Source: Rehmannia glutinosa (lineage: Eukaryota > Streptophyta > Magnoliopsida > Lamiales > Orobanchaceae). Taken from it: DNA of 64,000 nt. The notes beneath the pieces are model-generated. The model worked only from the letters and a program-made list of their open reading frames with translations, did no database searches and was not told the origin of the DNA. Position 1 is the first letter of the stretch, and each line of letters starts with the position of its first letter. A program made the position numbers and the translations under genes. Location: NCBI GenBank assembly GCA_016081115.2, contig JABTTQ020002610.1, positions 1,302,030 through 1,366,029 of the forward strand. The letters run 5' to 3'. Below are positions 39,501 to 49,671 of this stretch, piece by piece.

Positions 39501-39660
39501 CCTCCAAATATGACTTTTGCACTCTAATCTCCTTGAATCTTGATAGATTTTTCTTATTTCTGTCACATGTCCGGAACAACCACTATCCATGTACCAGGTT
39601 CCTTGGCACTCACATTACTTGAACTCGCAATAAAGGAAATTAGTTTTTAGGTACCCATCT
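36503..39660 (-). pseudogene. Element F pol remnant (protease to RNase H)
   Basis: Right to left: protease motif YMDSG near 39597, pre-integrase about 39220-39050, integrase 39020-38640 with IRPDRGIEFVNG (second catalytic Asp), integrase C-terminal part 38638-38324 (mostly open), RT about 37900-37150 with YVDD at 37433-37444, RNase H about 37050-36503. Continues from the gag part across H1. RT has two long clean runs (37498-37731 and 37178-37501), but frameshifts separate them. Confidence 0.9.
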
Positions 39661-40413
39661 TGTTTGATACATGTTTTTATCTTAATTTTGATGATTTTAT
39701 TTTGTCACCAAAACAATGTGTTTAAAGGTTGTCCAAATACTCCTAAATGATTTAAAATGGTTTTAATATTTTCGGAGTATTTCCTCAAGTTTTACTTTAG
39801 ATAAAATTAAACAACACTTTTAATGATTTTATTTTTATAAGTTTTTATTACAAAACAAGGTTCCTAAATGTTGTCTAAATACTTCCGATTGGTTTAAAAT
39901 GTTTTTACTAAAATTTCGGAGTATTTCTTGGGTTTTATTTTCGACAAAAATTGGACAACTTTTCTGTCTCGAGGTCGACCTGGTCGCCCTATAGGGCAAC
40001 CTCAGACTGAAGATGAGTTTGGAACAAAAAATGAGACAGAAGTGAAAAACGGTCAGGTCGACCGGCCGCTTCGGGCGTCGTCCGGTCCGGTCGGCCTGCA
40101 GACTGAACGTTCTTATGAAACAGAACAAGTTTTTCTCTTTAAAACCCTTAGGGGACCGGTTGAGACAATGATCGACCGGTCGAAGCCTATGTCGACCGGT
40201 CACCCTGTTGATTTTTTCAAAGTGTTCTTCAAATGTTATTTTTGTGCGACCGATCGCTGTGCTTTTTGACAAAGAAAAATATGACCGTTTGACAAACAGA
40301 CACATTTCCTTAAATTGTGGGATTGATTTCTAACACTATATTCTTGTTTTTAATTGTATTTTTCTGTAGATTTTCAATCCCCAAGAGGAGCCTATGCTTG
40401 ATCAATCATCTCC

Positions 40414-40421
40414 TATAAATA
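40414..40421 (+). promoter_or_regulatory. LTR TATA box of H1
   Basis: TATAAATA followed by GAGG. H2 has the same box in reverse at 46412-46419. Confidence 0.6.
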
Positions 40422-40660
40422 GAGGAACTTTTGGAGCCACCAATACAACAATTGAGATACAACACAACAAGATACACTTCAAGCAAACATTTGTTCTTCA
40501 TTGTTATTATTCTTGTTGTAAATTTTGCCTAGCTTATCACTTTCACATCTTTGAGGTATAGGCTATTCTTGATTACACTTTGCACTCAAATTATAATATT
40601 CATTATTGAGTTGTAATCTTGATTTTTGGTTATCATTCAAACACAAGATATCCTTGTGAG

Positions 40661-40876
40661 TGTTCTTGTGGTAAGAGCACACTTGGATGATCTAGGTGAT
40701 AGGTGCAAGAAGATTGTGGTGATCTTCTTATTGAGGTGTTGAAGAATTTGGTATTCTTCAAGGTTGAAGATTGTGGTAATCTTCACAAGGTGCCGTTGAA
40801 GGAAGATTGTGGTAATCTTCAAGGGAGATTATGGTAATCTCCAAAGGTGGTGTTGAAGAAGAGTGTGGTGCTCTTC
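40661..40876 (+). repeat. Array of seven small palindromes with a GTGGT-type loop (H1)
   Basis: Seven units of 7-9 bp arms around a 5-base loop. Loop starts are at 40668, 40716, 40748, 40773, 40809, 40831 and 40865. The loop is GTGGT in five units, TTGGT in one and ATGGT in one. The arms differ between units yet stay paired: for example TTGAAGAAT with ATTCTTCAA (perfect), TGAAGATT with AATCTTCA (perfect), GGAGATT with AATCTCC (perfect), GAAGAGT with GCTCTTC (one G-T pair). The array lies between the TATA box and the LTR end. Confidence 0.85.
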
Positions 40877-41138
40877 AAGGTGTTGTAAGTTGAATTTGTA
40901 TTAATTTTGGTAATGAATAAAATTCTTTTTCTTTTTGAAATCCATCCCGGATATCTTTGGGGTGGTAGAGGATTAGGCCCTAGGTGGGTTGAACCTCTTT
41001 GAATCGACGTGTGTTGTTTACATTCCGCACATTTATTATTGTCTTTGAGCATTCGGTTCGAAAAAGACGGTAAAATCAAAAAGATGGAGATAATCCATTC
41101 ACCCCCACCTCTAGATTATCGTAGCCGCTTGACTTACA

Positions 41139-43137
41139 CATACTTGCCTCGGGTTTTGAGGGGTTAGTGCCGTAAGATGATCCAACTAACCTAGAGCCAA
41201 ATGATTTGATTGTAAGAGGTTGCCATCTATCGTGCCATAAGCATAATTCACTTTGGCAAATTGCTTGGGGCTTTAGGTTCATACAACTATCTCTTTTGTC
41301 GTATGCTGTGTGCGTTTTAGCAATTACCTTATTTGGGTAATTGTGATATTTTGAGTGTAGTGCTTGGGTGCATGTGATTGCCGATAGTAGCTCTTTTGCC
41401 TTTGGAATGACCTTTCTTTGAGGTTTAGGTCTTTGCCATCTAGGATTGTATTCCATTGGTCTATGCTGATTTTTCACATTATTCCAATCAACTTCGCTCG
41501 AGTAGTTTATGCGTTCCCATCATATGTGTTTTTTTGATAAAACTTCTCGGGGTTTTGGTAGCCCTGTTTATCCTTTTTCCAAAATCATCTTTGTTTGACT
41601 ATGCACAAAGGAATTAAATCCTATGTCTGTCTTATTTTCACATTCTTTTTGACTCATGATAAGGTCATCCAATGATTTTGATGCCTTTGTAAATGAGGCA
41701 ATTATATTTTTAAGACCATTTTTTGTCTTTTCTATAGCGACTATCTCTGCTATCGGTTTGGCATTCTCGGCCTTCAACTCTTTGTTCTCCTCGGTTTGGC
41801 ATTCTCTCTTCGGTTTGGCTTTTGGGATGGTTGTTTTTCTCATTTAAAAGTGTGTGTGAGGATTTTATGTGCTCAAAGTCTTTCATCATTTTACCCATGA
41901 ATCATAAAGATAAGTGGGTGATGAAGTGTGTGTATCACAATCACTATCACTTGAATCTGAATGAGATGAGTTCGAGTGTACCTCATCTTCTTGGTCCGGT
42001 TGATCTTGTTCCTTATCCATAAGACAGGATCATTGCTTCTTGAGAATCACTTGAGTAGTCACCACTACTCTCGAGTCCGCCGCTTCTTTAGACTAAGTTG
42101 TCTCGGCAGCCCAACATGGCTTCCTTCTTTTCCTCGTATTTATTGATTGGTGGATAGGAACAAATCAAATGCAAAATGTCCTGGTTATCCGCAATTCGAA
42201 CACGGGTTCTCGGCTCTTTGATCAACTCTTTTTCGTCCTTGGGTTATCAACTCTCCGATATTCAACCCTTTGATGCTCACTCTTTTGGGTGGCCTGTCTT
42301 CCCTTGACTTAGAGGGTACTAAATGTCTTCTTGAGGTTTCACCCTTGTTTCTTTTATAGTTCATATTGAAAAACTTGTTGAATCTTTTAACCATTAGGGT
42401 AATCTCCTCATTTGGTCAATGGCTTCCTGACTTGACTCTCTTTCCATCCTTGACTATAAGTGCGGTTGTCTTAGGTACAACTATCTTTTCTTGATATTTT
42501 ATTCTCACTCAAACTCATAAGCTTTGAGATCCGAGAATAGCTCATAAATCGGATGTTGTTGTGACCTTCATTTCCCATTCACCGGGAGGCTTCTCGAATT
42601 TTCATACACATTTCCTTTTGTGTATATTCTTTCCAAGTCTTTGATAACTCATTTGTGATTTCAAAGTGAATGCATCCATCGATCCAAGGTTTCACCTACA
42701 AGCATTTTAAAATTTTCAAATTTTTGTACAACAACATACAATTTATTTTCTATAATTTGCTCAGATCCTTCACAGATTAAAGTTAATTTATCCGCATTTA
42801 TTTTGCATATTTGCACTATTTGACTTTATTGAACATTGCTTTGTCCAATGTCTTGTATAGAATGTCCTGGCCACATTGTCCAAGTTGTATCTCTTTCTGT
42901 CATCGTTAGTCCACTCGGTCTTTGGCTTTTAAACCATGGTGGTTTGTCTTCATCTCGCTTGACTACTACGGTTGTTATTCTTACAATTGTGTTCGCTTTA
43001 AGTATTTGTAGTGGCCCATCATCTATCACTAGCCACATTTCATCATGCAAAGCAGATAGATGAGCCTCGCTTACGAATTTTCAGTCATCAAATTCTTCAA
43101 AAAGTGAACATAGGGATGCGATCGAATTTGCTTCCAT
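41139..43137 (-). pseudogene. Element F gag remnant
   Basis: ATG at 43137 (CAT on the plus strand at 43135-43137). N-terminal part 43137-42500; CCHC region about 42200-42150 with NPCSNCG kept and the rest damaged; acidic Ser/Asp stretch about 42000-41900; coiled coil 41898-41568; basic spacer to the H1 insertion. Continues into pol at 39660. Confidence 0.88.
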
Positions 43138-43248
43138 GGTAATAACTTTGTTAAGAATGAAAGATTTTGAAAATGCAAGTGTTAAAAATCTTTTAGAAAA
43201 GATAGAGATCTAGTTCAAGAACAGTGAAGAAGGCTCAATGAACCAACC

Positions 43249-43260
43249 GCTCCGATACCA
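43249..43260 (-). other. Primer binding site of F, one mismatch
   Basis: Minus strand TGGTATCGGAGC, one change from TGGTATCAGAGC, two bases from the LTR. Confidence 0.88.
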
Positions 43261-43262
43261 CT

Positions 43263-44768
43263 TGTAGGTCCCAAGGGGTGTGAGTAAGGTTTAGAAGGGG
43301 GTTGAATAAACCTTAACAACTTTTCAATTTTAGTCCTTTTAAAATAAATTACAGAGTTAACACAAGTTGGTTATTCAACGAGTTAGCCACTCAACAAACT
43401 CGATAGAGCCGTTGATAGAATAACTCAATTTGCTTAACCCGAAACTTAACTTGGTTGTGTCGGTTTTACCAGCGGAAGACTTAACACCCTTTGATTTGTT
43501 TTAAACTTGTTTTAACACTTGATTTTAGCACTTGGTTATTAAGCGGTTTGGAAAGCAAATAGGTTTATCAAACAGATATAAAGTAGATATGCGAAATGTA
43601 AAATGTGTTGAAAAATAAATAACACGAGTTGATTTTTATAGAGGTTCTATGATGGGGTAATTCTTCTACACCTCTCTTCTCCAACTCCTGGAGGAATCCA
43701 CTAAGTAATGAGATCAGTTTACAAAGTGGTGAAAGTCTAGATACAACCTTGGTCACACGGTGGCTTGTCGTCCGACTCAACTTCTTCACAGGGCGTACCG
43801 CCTTGCTACTTCAACTCACTTTCTCAAGCTCTTGGATTTGATCACGAAGCCCTCCAATAACTTGATAATGGTTCGACCTTGAACCTTCCTACAATCCTCC
43901 TTGGAATGTAAACTCCTTTTGATTCTTCAAAAGTTTCCTCTTCAACAGTTTGAAGTTGTCTTTCCTTTACAACTTTGTGTTGGATTGATTTCCTTTGAGT
44001 TTCGAGGCTTGAGGATTTGCTTGAAAATCTTTGAGAATGTTTTTCGGTTAATTGCTTGAATATTGCTCGATTTCTCGGGTGTGCAAGGTAACCTTTTCTC
44101 AATGAGTTTCCTCGGCCTTTTATAGTGAACTTTCAAAAATATGCCCATTGACGAGATAGTGATTTTCAAAAGACACTTGTGTTCTTTGGCTTGTCTTTTC
44201 TTGGTCTTCAATCATGAGATGTAGACTTTTCCTCGTATTAAATGAATGTGCAGCTTTTCAGGTTCGGACACGAGGTGCAGTACTTCCCATTGGTTTATTT
44301 CTTACGCATGTTTCTCGGGACGAACACTTTAAGACCGACAACATGGAAGTATTCCTTATTTAAGTAATGTTCTTGATTTACGCAACGGATTCATTTGATT
44401 AACTCCTCTTGTCTGCCGCCTATTTCCCAGTGACTTGAATCTGCTCCAATCATTTGAAGACTCATCAGTCACTTTCAACTTATGACTTGGCTCCTTGAGA
44501 TGACTTAGACTGACACTTCACACAACTTCCTGAGCTGATACATCTTAAGTCAAGTTCTTGATCTCCCTTCTTGGCCACACTCAGTTGTTCCACAGCGGAG
44601 TCTTCACTTCAGTCTTCAGTTGACTTCTTGTTTCAGGCATAGCTGACTTGACTCAGCTTTTTCCACAGATCTCATTACAATGAAAATTACAAGGAAAATG
44701 GGGTGCCAACTTTCTAGTTTAATTTTTACATGGCCGTCATCAAAATCTATAAAATAAATTTCCCAACG
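43263..44768 (-). repeat. Element F 5' LTR
   Basis: 1506 bp, with the TATA box retained (minus strand, 44118-44124). The outer end reads TCCCAAC then G in place of the expected A. Close to the 3' LTR except for the deletions noted there. Confidence 0.93.
44118..44124 (-). promoter_or_regulatory. LTR TATA box of F (5' copy only)
   Basis: TTTTATA on the plus strand within CCTTTTATAGTG. Absent from the 3' LTR of F. Confidence 0.65.
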
Positions 44769-45814
44769 GGAAGAGCAAGGTCTCTTGTCTTCAATTCAAG
44801 AAATCGGAGGAGAAAGTGAAGAAAATGATGATGACGATGTAATCATGTACTCTCCTCTTTACCCGGATATTCGGACGTCTACGAGAATGGAGAGCATGGA
44901 AGCTAAATCACTTAAGGGTGCGAGTTCACTCACTCGAGTTCATAAAAAGAAGAAGAAGAGTTGCTACGATTTCTTGGTGTTGCAATTATTCAATAGGCCC
45001 TTGACGAGGACAATCGCATGGATATCCCTCGAATCATAAAGGCGGATGAAAATGATAAAGCTAAAGAGTGAGCCCGAGCTTTGGGAAAGTAAACAATATG
45101 TGAATTCATAGGCTCTCCAGGTCACACTCACACACATCTCAATATGCGAAGTTAGATATGCAGCAGGCTATGAGGGAATCCGAGCCATCCATGAACAACG
45201 ATTGTTAAAAGGTCAGGAGAGTCATCTCAATCTCTCCCGCACACCGATCCTCTAGAGTGGCACAAAGACATTGCATTAGTTTGTTGCCGCAGCCCACGTC
45301 CCTCCCCGTACATTCGGAGGATAGATTCCATCCAAGGGAATTGGCGATGAAGTTGGGAATTTGCGCACCCAAACTGAGCTAACCCCTGAAGAAAGTGTTC
45401 TACCACCTACCCCAGTGGCTGTGCACTCAATGGAAAAAGCGGCGAGTCAGGAGCAGAGCAACCCCACTATCGTTACTCAACTTGTAAGCCGGTGAGGGGG
45501 AAGCTCTCCACCACAAGCTTGATGTTAGAGGTTGTTGTGGAAGACTCAACCATGAAGCAAGGAGGCAAAGTCAAGAAAGAACATGAACCTTAGTAGAGTG
45601 ACATTGACGAAGCCCGGACATTTGAGTTTGTCCCGGATGAAGTATCACCGCTTTGAAGGCCATTGACGTTGTTCTCACAAATCGAGGCACATGATGGTGA
45701 TGCCCCGGTAGTTAACACTCGGGCATAGAAAGTGTAATCCAAGGAGTTTAGACTCTATGGATGCCAATGTAGAAGACCCTAAGACAATTGTGATATCGAA
45801 GGGAATGTGGAAGA
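44769..45814 (+). pseudogene. Element E 3' ORF, part 2 (middle)
   Basis: Resumes after the second GGAAG. It carries the acidic patch (ENDDDDVIMYSPLY, about 44815-44865), a basic KKKKKS cluster and a Pro/Thr/Glu-rich stretch. It ends where solo LTR H2 inserted, at GAAGA (45810-45814), in a DPKT-type coding motif that occurs twice in the G copy. Broken by stops. Confidence 0.75.
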
Positions 45815-47053
45815 TGTTGGTCCAAGTGGCTACAATAATCTAGAGGGGGATAGATTATGCCGATTTTTCGCAAATCACCTTCTTTTTCAAAACAACGAGT
45901 AAATAACAAGAGTATAAATGCGAAAATAAACAACACTCGTTGATTTAAAAAGGTTCAACCCACCTAGGGCCTAATCCTCTACCACCCCAAAGTATCTCCG
46001 GGATGGATTTAGAAAAAACAGATTTTATTAATTTACCAAATATTAATACAACACCTTGAGGATTACCACAACCCTCTTTCACCACCTCGAGGATTACCAC
46101 AACCCTCTTACAACACCTTTGAAGGTTACCACAACCTTCAAACACCTATCACCTAGATCACCCAAGTATATTCTTACCACAAGAATACTCACAAGGATGT
46201 CTTGTGTTGAATGATGACCAAAATCAAGATTACAACTCAATAATGATTGATACAATATGAGTACAAGTGTAATCAAGAATTGAAAGCCTAGACCTCAAAT
46301 AAGTGCAAGTGAAAGTGCTTAGGCTAATACAACAAGATATATGAAAGTGTTTGCTCAATTGCTCTTTGCTTGTATATTGTGTGTTGTATCTTGTTGCTTG
46401 AATGAAGCCTCTATTTATAGGAGAGGACTTGGCTTTCATTTCCGGACATTGGCTCCTCCTTGGGGAGTGATTTGCTGCAAAAGAAACCATTTAAAATGAT
46501 CAATATAGCTGTTAGAAATCAATCCCACAAAATAGGGAAAAGTCATGCAAAAACGCAACGGATAGTTTCTTTGATAAACATGGGGTTCGACCGGTCGCGC
46601 GAGAGATAAGATTGAAATTGAATTATGCGAATTTTTACACAAGGGGACCGATCGAAGGGGGTGCGGCGTCGTCGCCTTAGTCTGTGACGGTTGCCCTTGA
46701 AGATTTTACGAAACAGAGAAGTCGGAACAAAATCCAACTCCCATGTACTGGTCGCCCGGCCGTCGGCCGGTCGACCTGCCGTTTGCCTTACTGTTTTACT
46801 TACGTCCCATTTTCTGTTTCTCGGCTCAACTCAGTGCGGGTTGCCTATGGGCGACCGGTCGAACTGAAACAAATGTGTTGTCCAATGTTTTATTGAAAAT
46901 AAACTTCAAGAAATACTCAGAAAAATAGTAAAAACATTTTAAGTTGATCGGAAGTATTTAGACAACATTTAGGGACATAGTTTTGGTTTAAAAACTTATT
47001 TGAACAAAATCGAACATAATCATCAAAATCATGATAAAAACATTTATCTAACA
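45815..47053 (-). mobile_element. Solo LTR H2 with perfect GAAGA duplication
   Basis: 1239 bp, minus orientation, same family as H1 (shared ends, TATA box, palindrome array and the CCACCTAGGGCCTAATCCTC block). Flanked by GAAGA at 45810-45814 and 47054-47058. No internal sequence. About 240 bp shorter than H1, so the copies differ by indels. Confidence 0.94.
46058..46187 (-). repeat. Palindrome array of H2
   Basis: Four units, loop ACCAC on the plus strand (GTGGT in LTR orientation). TTTGAAGGTT with AACCTTCAAA is a perfect 10-bp stem (46118-46142). TATTCTT with AAGAATA is perfect (46169-46187). Two GAGGATT/AACCCTC units (46058-46076 and 46089-46107) have one mismatch each. Confidence 0.85.
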
Positions 47054-49351
47054 GAAGACCCTAAGACAGTTGAGATCGTCAAGAAAACACTGAAGGCCTC
47101 GCAGCTAGTTGAGTCCACGGGGGTAGTGAAGGCCCACGGGAGGTTGAGACTTCCCGGGTATAGGTCAAGAAACTCGAACATTCCTCCTCCGGACGGCGAT
47201 GCGATGAGAACATGAGATAAGCGCACTTCATGATTCCCGGAAAACATAGACACATCCTTTTTGGGATCAAAAGATGAAGCCGAGTCCACTCCACTTGCAG
47301 ATCCTATGGACCCAGCTGAGGATGTTCTCAAGCTAAGAGCCAAATAAGTGAGAAATTGGCTCGCACGAAGTTCAACTTTGATGATGAGCCAACTCCACAA
47401 GTCTCATCATCATCCGATGACGTTTATGATGCAGCAGAGGAACAGGTATATCATTTAGAGAAATCTACCGAGACCGAGGAAGCAGTTAAGATAGCCGAGG
47501 CTCACCACCGGGCAACACAATCCAAAAGCCCCATTTGAACCGAGTCATCTATGCAGGCTCCCACAATCGCAGCAGCGATAACGACTCCACCACTCGTCGT
47601 GAGGCTCCTACGGTGTGACAAATGCCGATGAAGCCATCGCGGTGAGGCAAACAAAATTGAGTCATCGCAGCACAAACTTCACAAACCATCCCTTATGTGC
47701 GAGATGGTGCCATTCAAGAGATGTTTCCATTCACTAAAATCCTATCTGAACTAGATGAAGAGACATCTGTTGAACAAAGGAGATTCACTGTCAGAGAAGG
47801 TCCCATAATTCCTACCGACACTATTATCCCAGCAACTTTTGATTTTGATGTAGAATGCCCCGCAGCTGAATCAGGTGAGACAACTGAGATCCGTGAGGTC
47901 TTCAAGAAGATCTGTGAAGAGATTGAGAAGATCGAACGACACCTGGCCTCACTGGACTTAAGACTGGACAATAGATATGCCACTCTCACAGCAGACTTGA
48001 GAGGGATCGTGGTACAGATCAGGGAGTGGTCTCAATAGTAGATGACCATGCGACTCGAGCAACTTCGTTATTACAAGGCACTATGTGGAAGAATGCTCGT
48101 GTGGAGTGCTGACAACACATTAATCAGGCAACGGATGCAGGAATACATCGAAAGGTTACATGAGTCTCACAAAACTGAAATGGAGCTGCTGCAACAATTT
48201 CAAAAGAAAGAAATTCTGCGACTTGAGAATGCTATGAATGACAAATTCAGCATACTCATGGCTGAAATGAAGTTAGTGACAGCCGAGTCCAAGGCAACTC
48301 GCTCAGAATTTCGAGCAGCATATGACGTAGCCGACTCCAAACAAAACTCAGCAATAAGGAGGCTAGATTTCATGCTCGATTATGTTCCCGGAGTCCTTCT
48401 CACCTTTGATGATGCCAAAAAGGGGGAAGAGGAGCTCCTCAAGGGATTAAAAGAAGAACAGCTAAAGAAAAATGCAAATTTGAGAAGAAAAGTTCAATTT
48501 GAGAAGAGAAGAAGGGTAAAGCAGCTGAGGGGTAAAGTTCGAAGGATCTGACTTTGATGATATCCGAAACCCCAAAGCCAAGGTCATGTTATTCGCCTCC
48601 ATCTTGAGCGAACTCCCTATAACCTTACCTATTGAGCACTTTGCCGTGTCAATGGCGAGAAAATGAAGATTATTGAAGAATGGTTTGAGGAGTTCTCTAA
48701 AAAGCAAGATGCTCGAGTTCGGAAGTGTAGAAACAATATGTTGGTATTCCAACAGAAAAGATCAAGATGCCATACACGATGATGGTTCCGAGCCTAGATC
48801 GTTGATGAATTTAAAACACTTGAATTAGAAGGCTACTTCCAAGGAATGGCTCGCTCAAGCATGGGTTTTGTATTGGGAAAAAGGTCTAGCTTTATGTCAA
48901 GTTTGAAAAGCGATCATCCAGCTGACCACTCGGTGGAAAGCGAGAAGACTCGGTCAAAGATACACCCGTGAGGCAAAGGAAGAGCTGCGTCGAGGTAGAG
49001 GTAGAGTCGAGTCGCAGAGGAAGAAGTGGTGGCGAAGAGGTTCCCTACGTCGACCAAAACCAAAGGATGTTGAATATGTAGTTCCGACAAGAAAGGTTTG
49101 ATCTCTTTTGGGATGGATATGACCAATTAGCCAACCTAGAAGTGGAAAGGAAGAATTCTAAGGCAAGTAAAAAGACAGAGAAGAAGAAAAAATGATAGGC
49201 AAACTCGTGAATGGCTAGCGAGGAAGCAAAGGGATGATGCTTCCAAACGAGTCTATGAAAAGAAGAAAAAGGAAGAAGGTGAAAGGAAGAAAAAGAAGAG
49301 CTGGAGAAAATAGAATTAGAGAAGAAGAAGAATCAAGAAGGAAGCAAATAA
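47054..49351 (+). pseudogene. Element E 3' ORF, part 3 (C-terminal)
   Basis: Contains the longest clean stretches of any 3' ORF here. 47697-48038 encodes an acidic segment followed by EIREVFKKICEEIEKIERHL and a heptad-like coiled coil. 48042-48551 continues with ERLHESHKTEMELLQQFQKK, NDKFSILMAEMKL and the LLTFDDAKKGEEELLKGLKE segment that overlaps the PPT-like motif. A basic Lys/Glu/Arg tail (49160-49351) ends in NQEGSK and TAA. The coiled coil suggests self-assembly or partner binding; that is inference. Confidence 0.78.
48405..48430 (+). other. PPT-like motif inside the 3' ORF of E
   Basis: GATGATGCC then AAAAAGGGGGAAGAG, coding for DDAKKGEE. Confidence 0.72.
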
Positions 49352-49647
49352 GACGTTGAAGTGTTCGCAAACCCCTTCATGTATTTTTATATAAATACAT
49401 TCATGTAAGTCTTACGTAATATACTTAATGAAGGTTTTTGTAATTTTTCACTTTGTATGAACTCTTGTATGGTAGCTTAGAGATGTATCTTGCTTCCGAT
49501 GAAGAATGCAATGATACCAAATGTGATTGTGTAAAGGACAAGAATGCTATGATCAATAAAATGATCTATTTCAAGCATACATTCTTTGTTCTTTGCATTG
49601 TATGTATGTATCTTTGTTGTTTATGTTTTGTTGAATTTATTTAAGTT
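49352..49647 (+). other. Element E 3' noncoding region
   Basis: AT-rich, no credible ORF. Similar to 11307-11540 of A. Confidence 0.6.
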
Positions 49648-49670
49648 TTGGCATCATCAAAAGGGGGAAA
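49648..49670 (+). other. Polypurine tract of E
   Basis: GGCATCATC then AAAAGGGGGAAA, next to the 3' LTR. Confidence 0.9.
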
Positions 49671-49671
49671 T

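Larger units (their letters stand above)
39661..41138 (+). mobile_element. Solo LTR H1 of a different LTR retrotransposon family
   Basis: 1478 bp, starting TGTTTGATACATG and ending GACTTACA, with no internal retroelement sequence. It interrupts the gag/protease junction of F; in G the same place (about 60298-60312) is continuous and reads CCATACTTG. The flanks are CATCT (39656-39660) and CATAC (41139-41143), an imperfect 5-bp target duplication. TATA box at 40414-40421. A solo LTR usually results from recombination between the two LTRs of a full element. Confidence 0.92.
29735..44768 (-). mobile_element. Element F: full-length Sirevirus-like element with GGAAG target duplication
   Basis: Minus strand, 15034 bp; about 13.55 kb without the solo LTR H1. 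Both LTRs are present (43263-44768 and 29735-31099). The 5-bp target duplication GGAAG flanks it at 29730-29734 and 44769-44773, which proves insertion into the 3' ORF of E. The outer base of the 5' LTR reads G where A is expected. All internal parts are present in order but broken. Confidence 0.95.

Noticed and set aside
39928..40269. Overlapping open runs on both strands in H1
   Set aside because: They lie in LTR sequence, match no retroelement domain and are not kept open in H2.
40661..40876. CRISPR-like array, because of regularly spaced palindromes
   Set aside because: The units differ in sequence, there are no unique spacers of even length, and the array lies inside a plant LTR.
48462..48752. 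Minus-strand open run across the coiled-coil region
   Set aside because: It is antisense to a recognised coding stretch and has no counterpart in the other copies.
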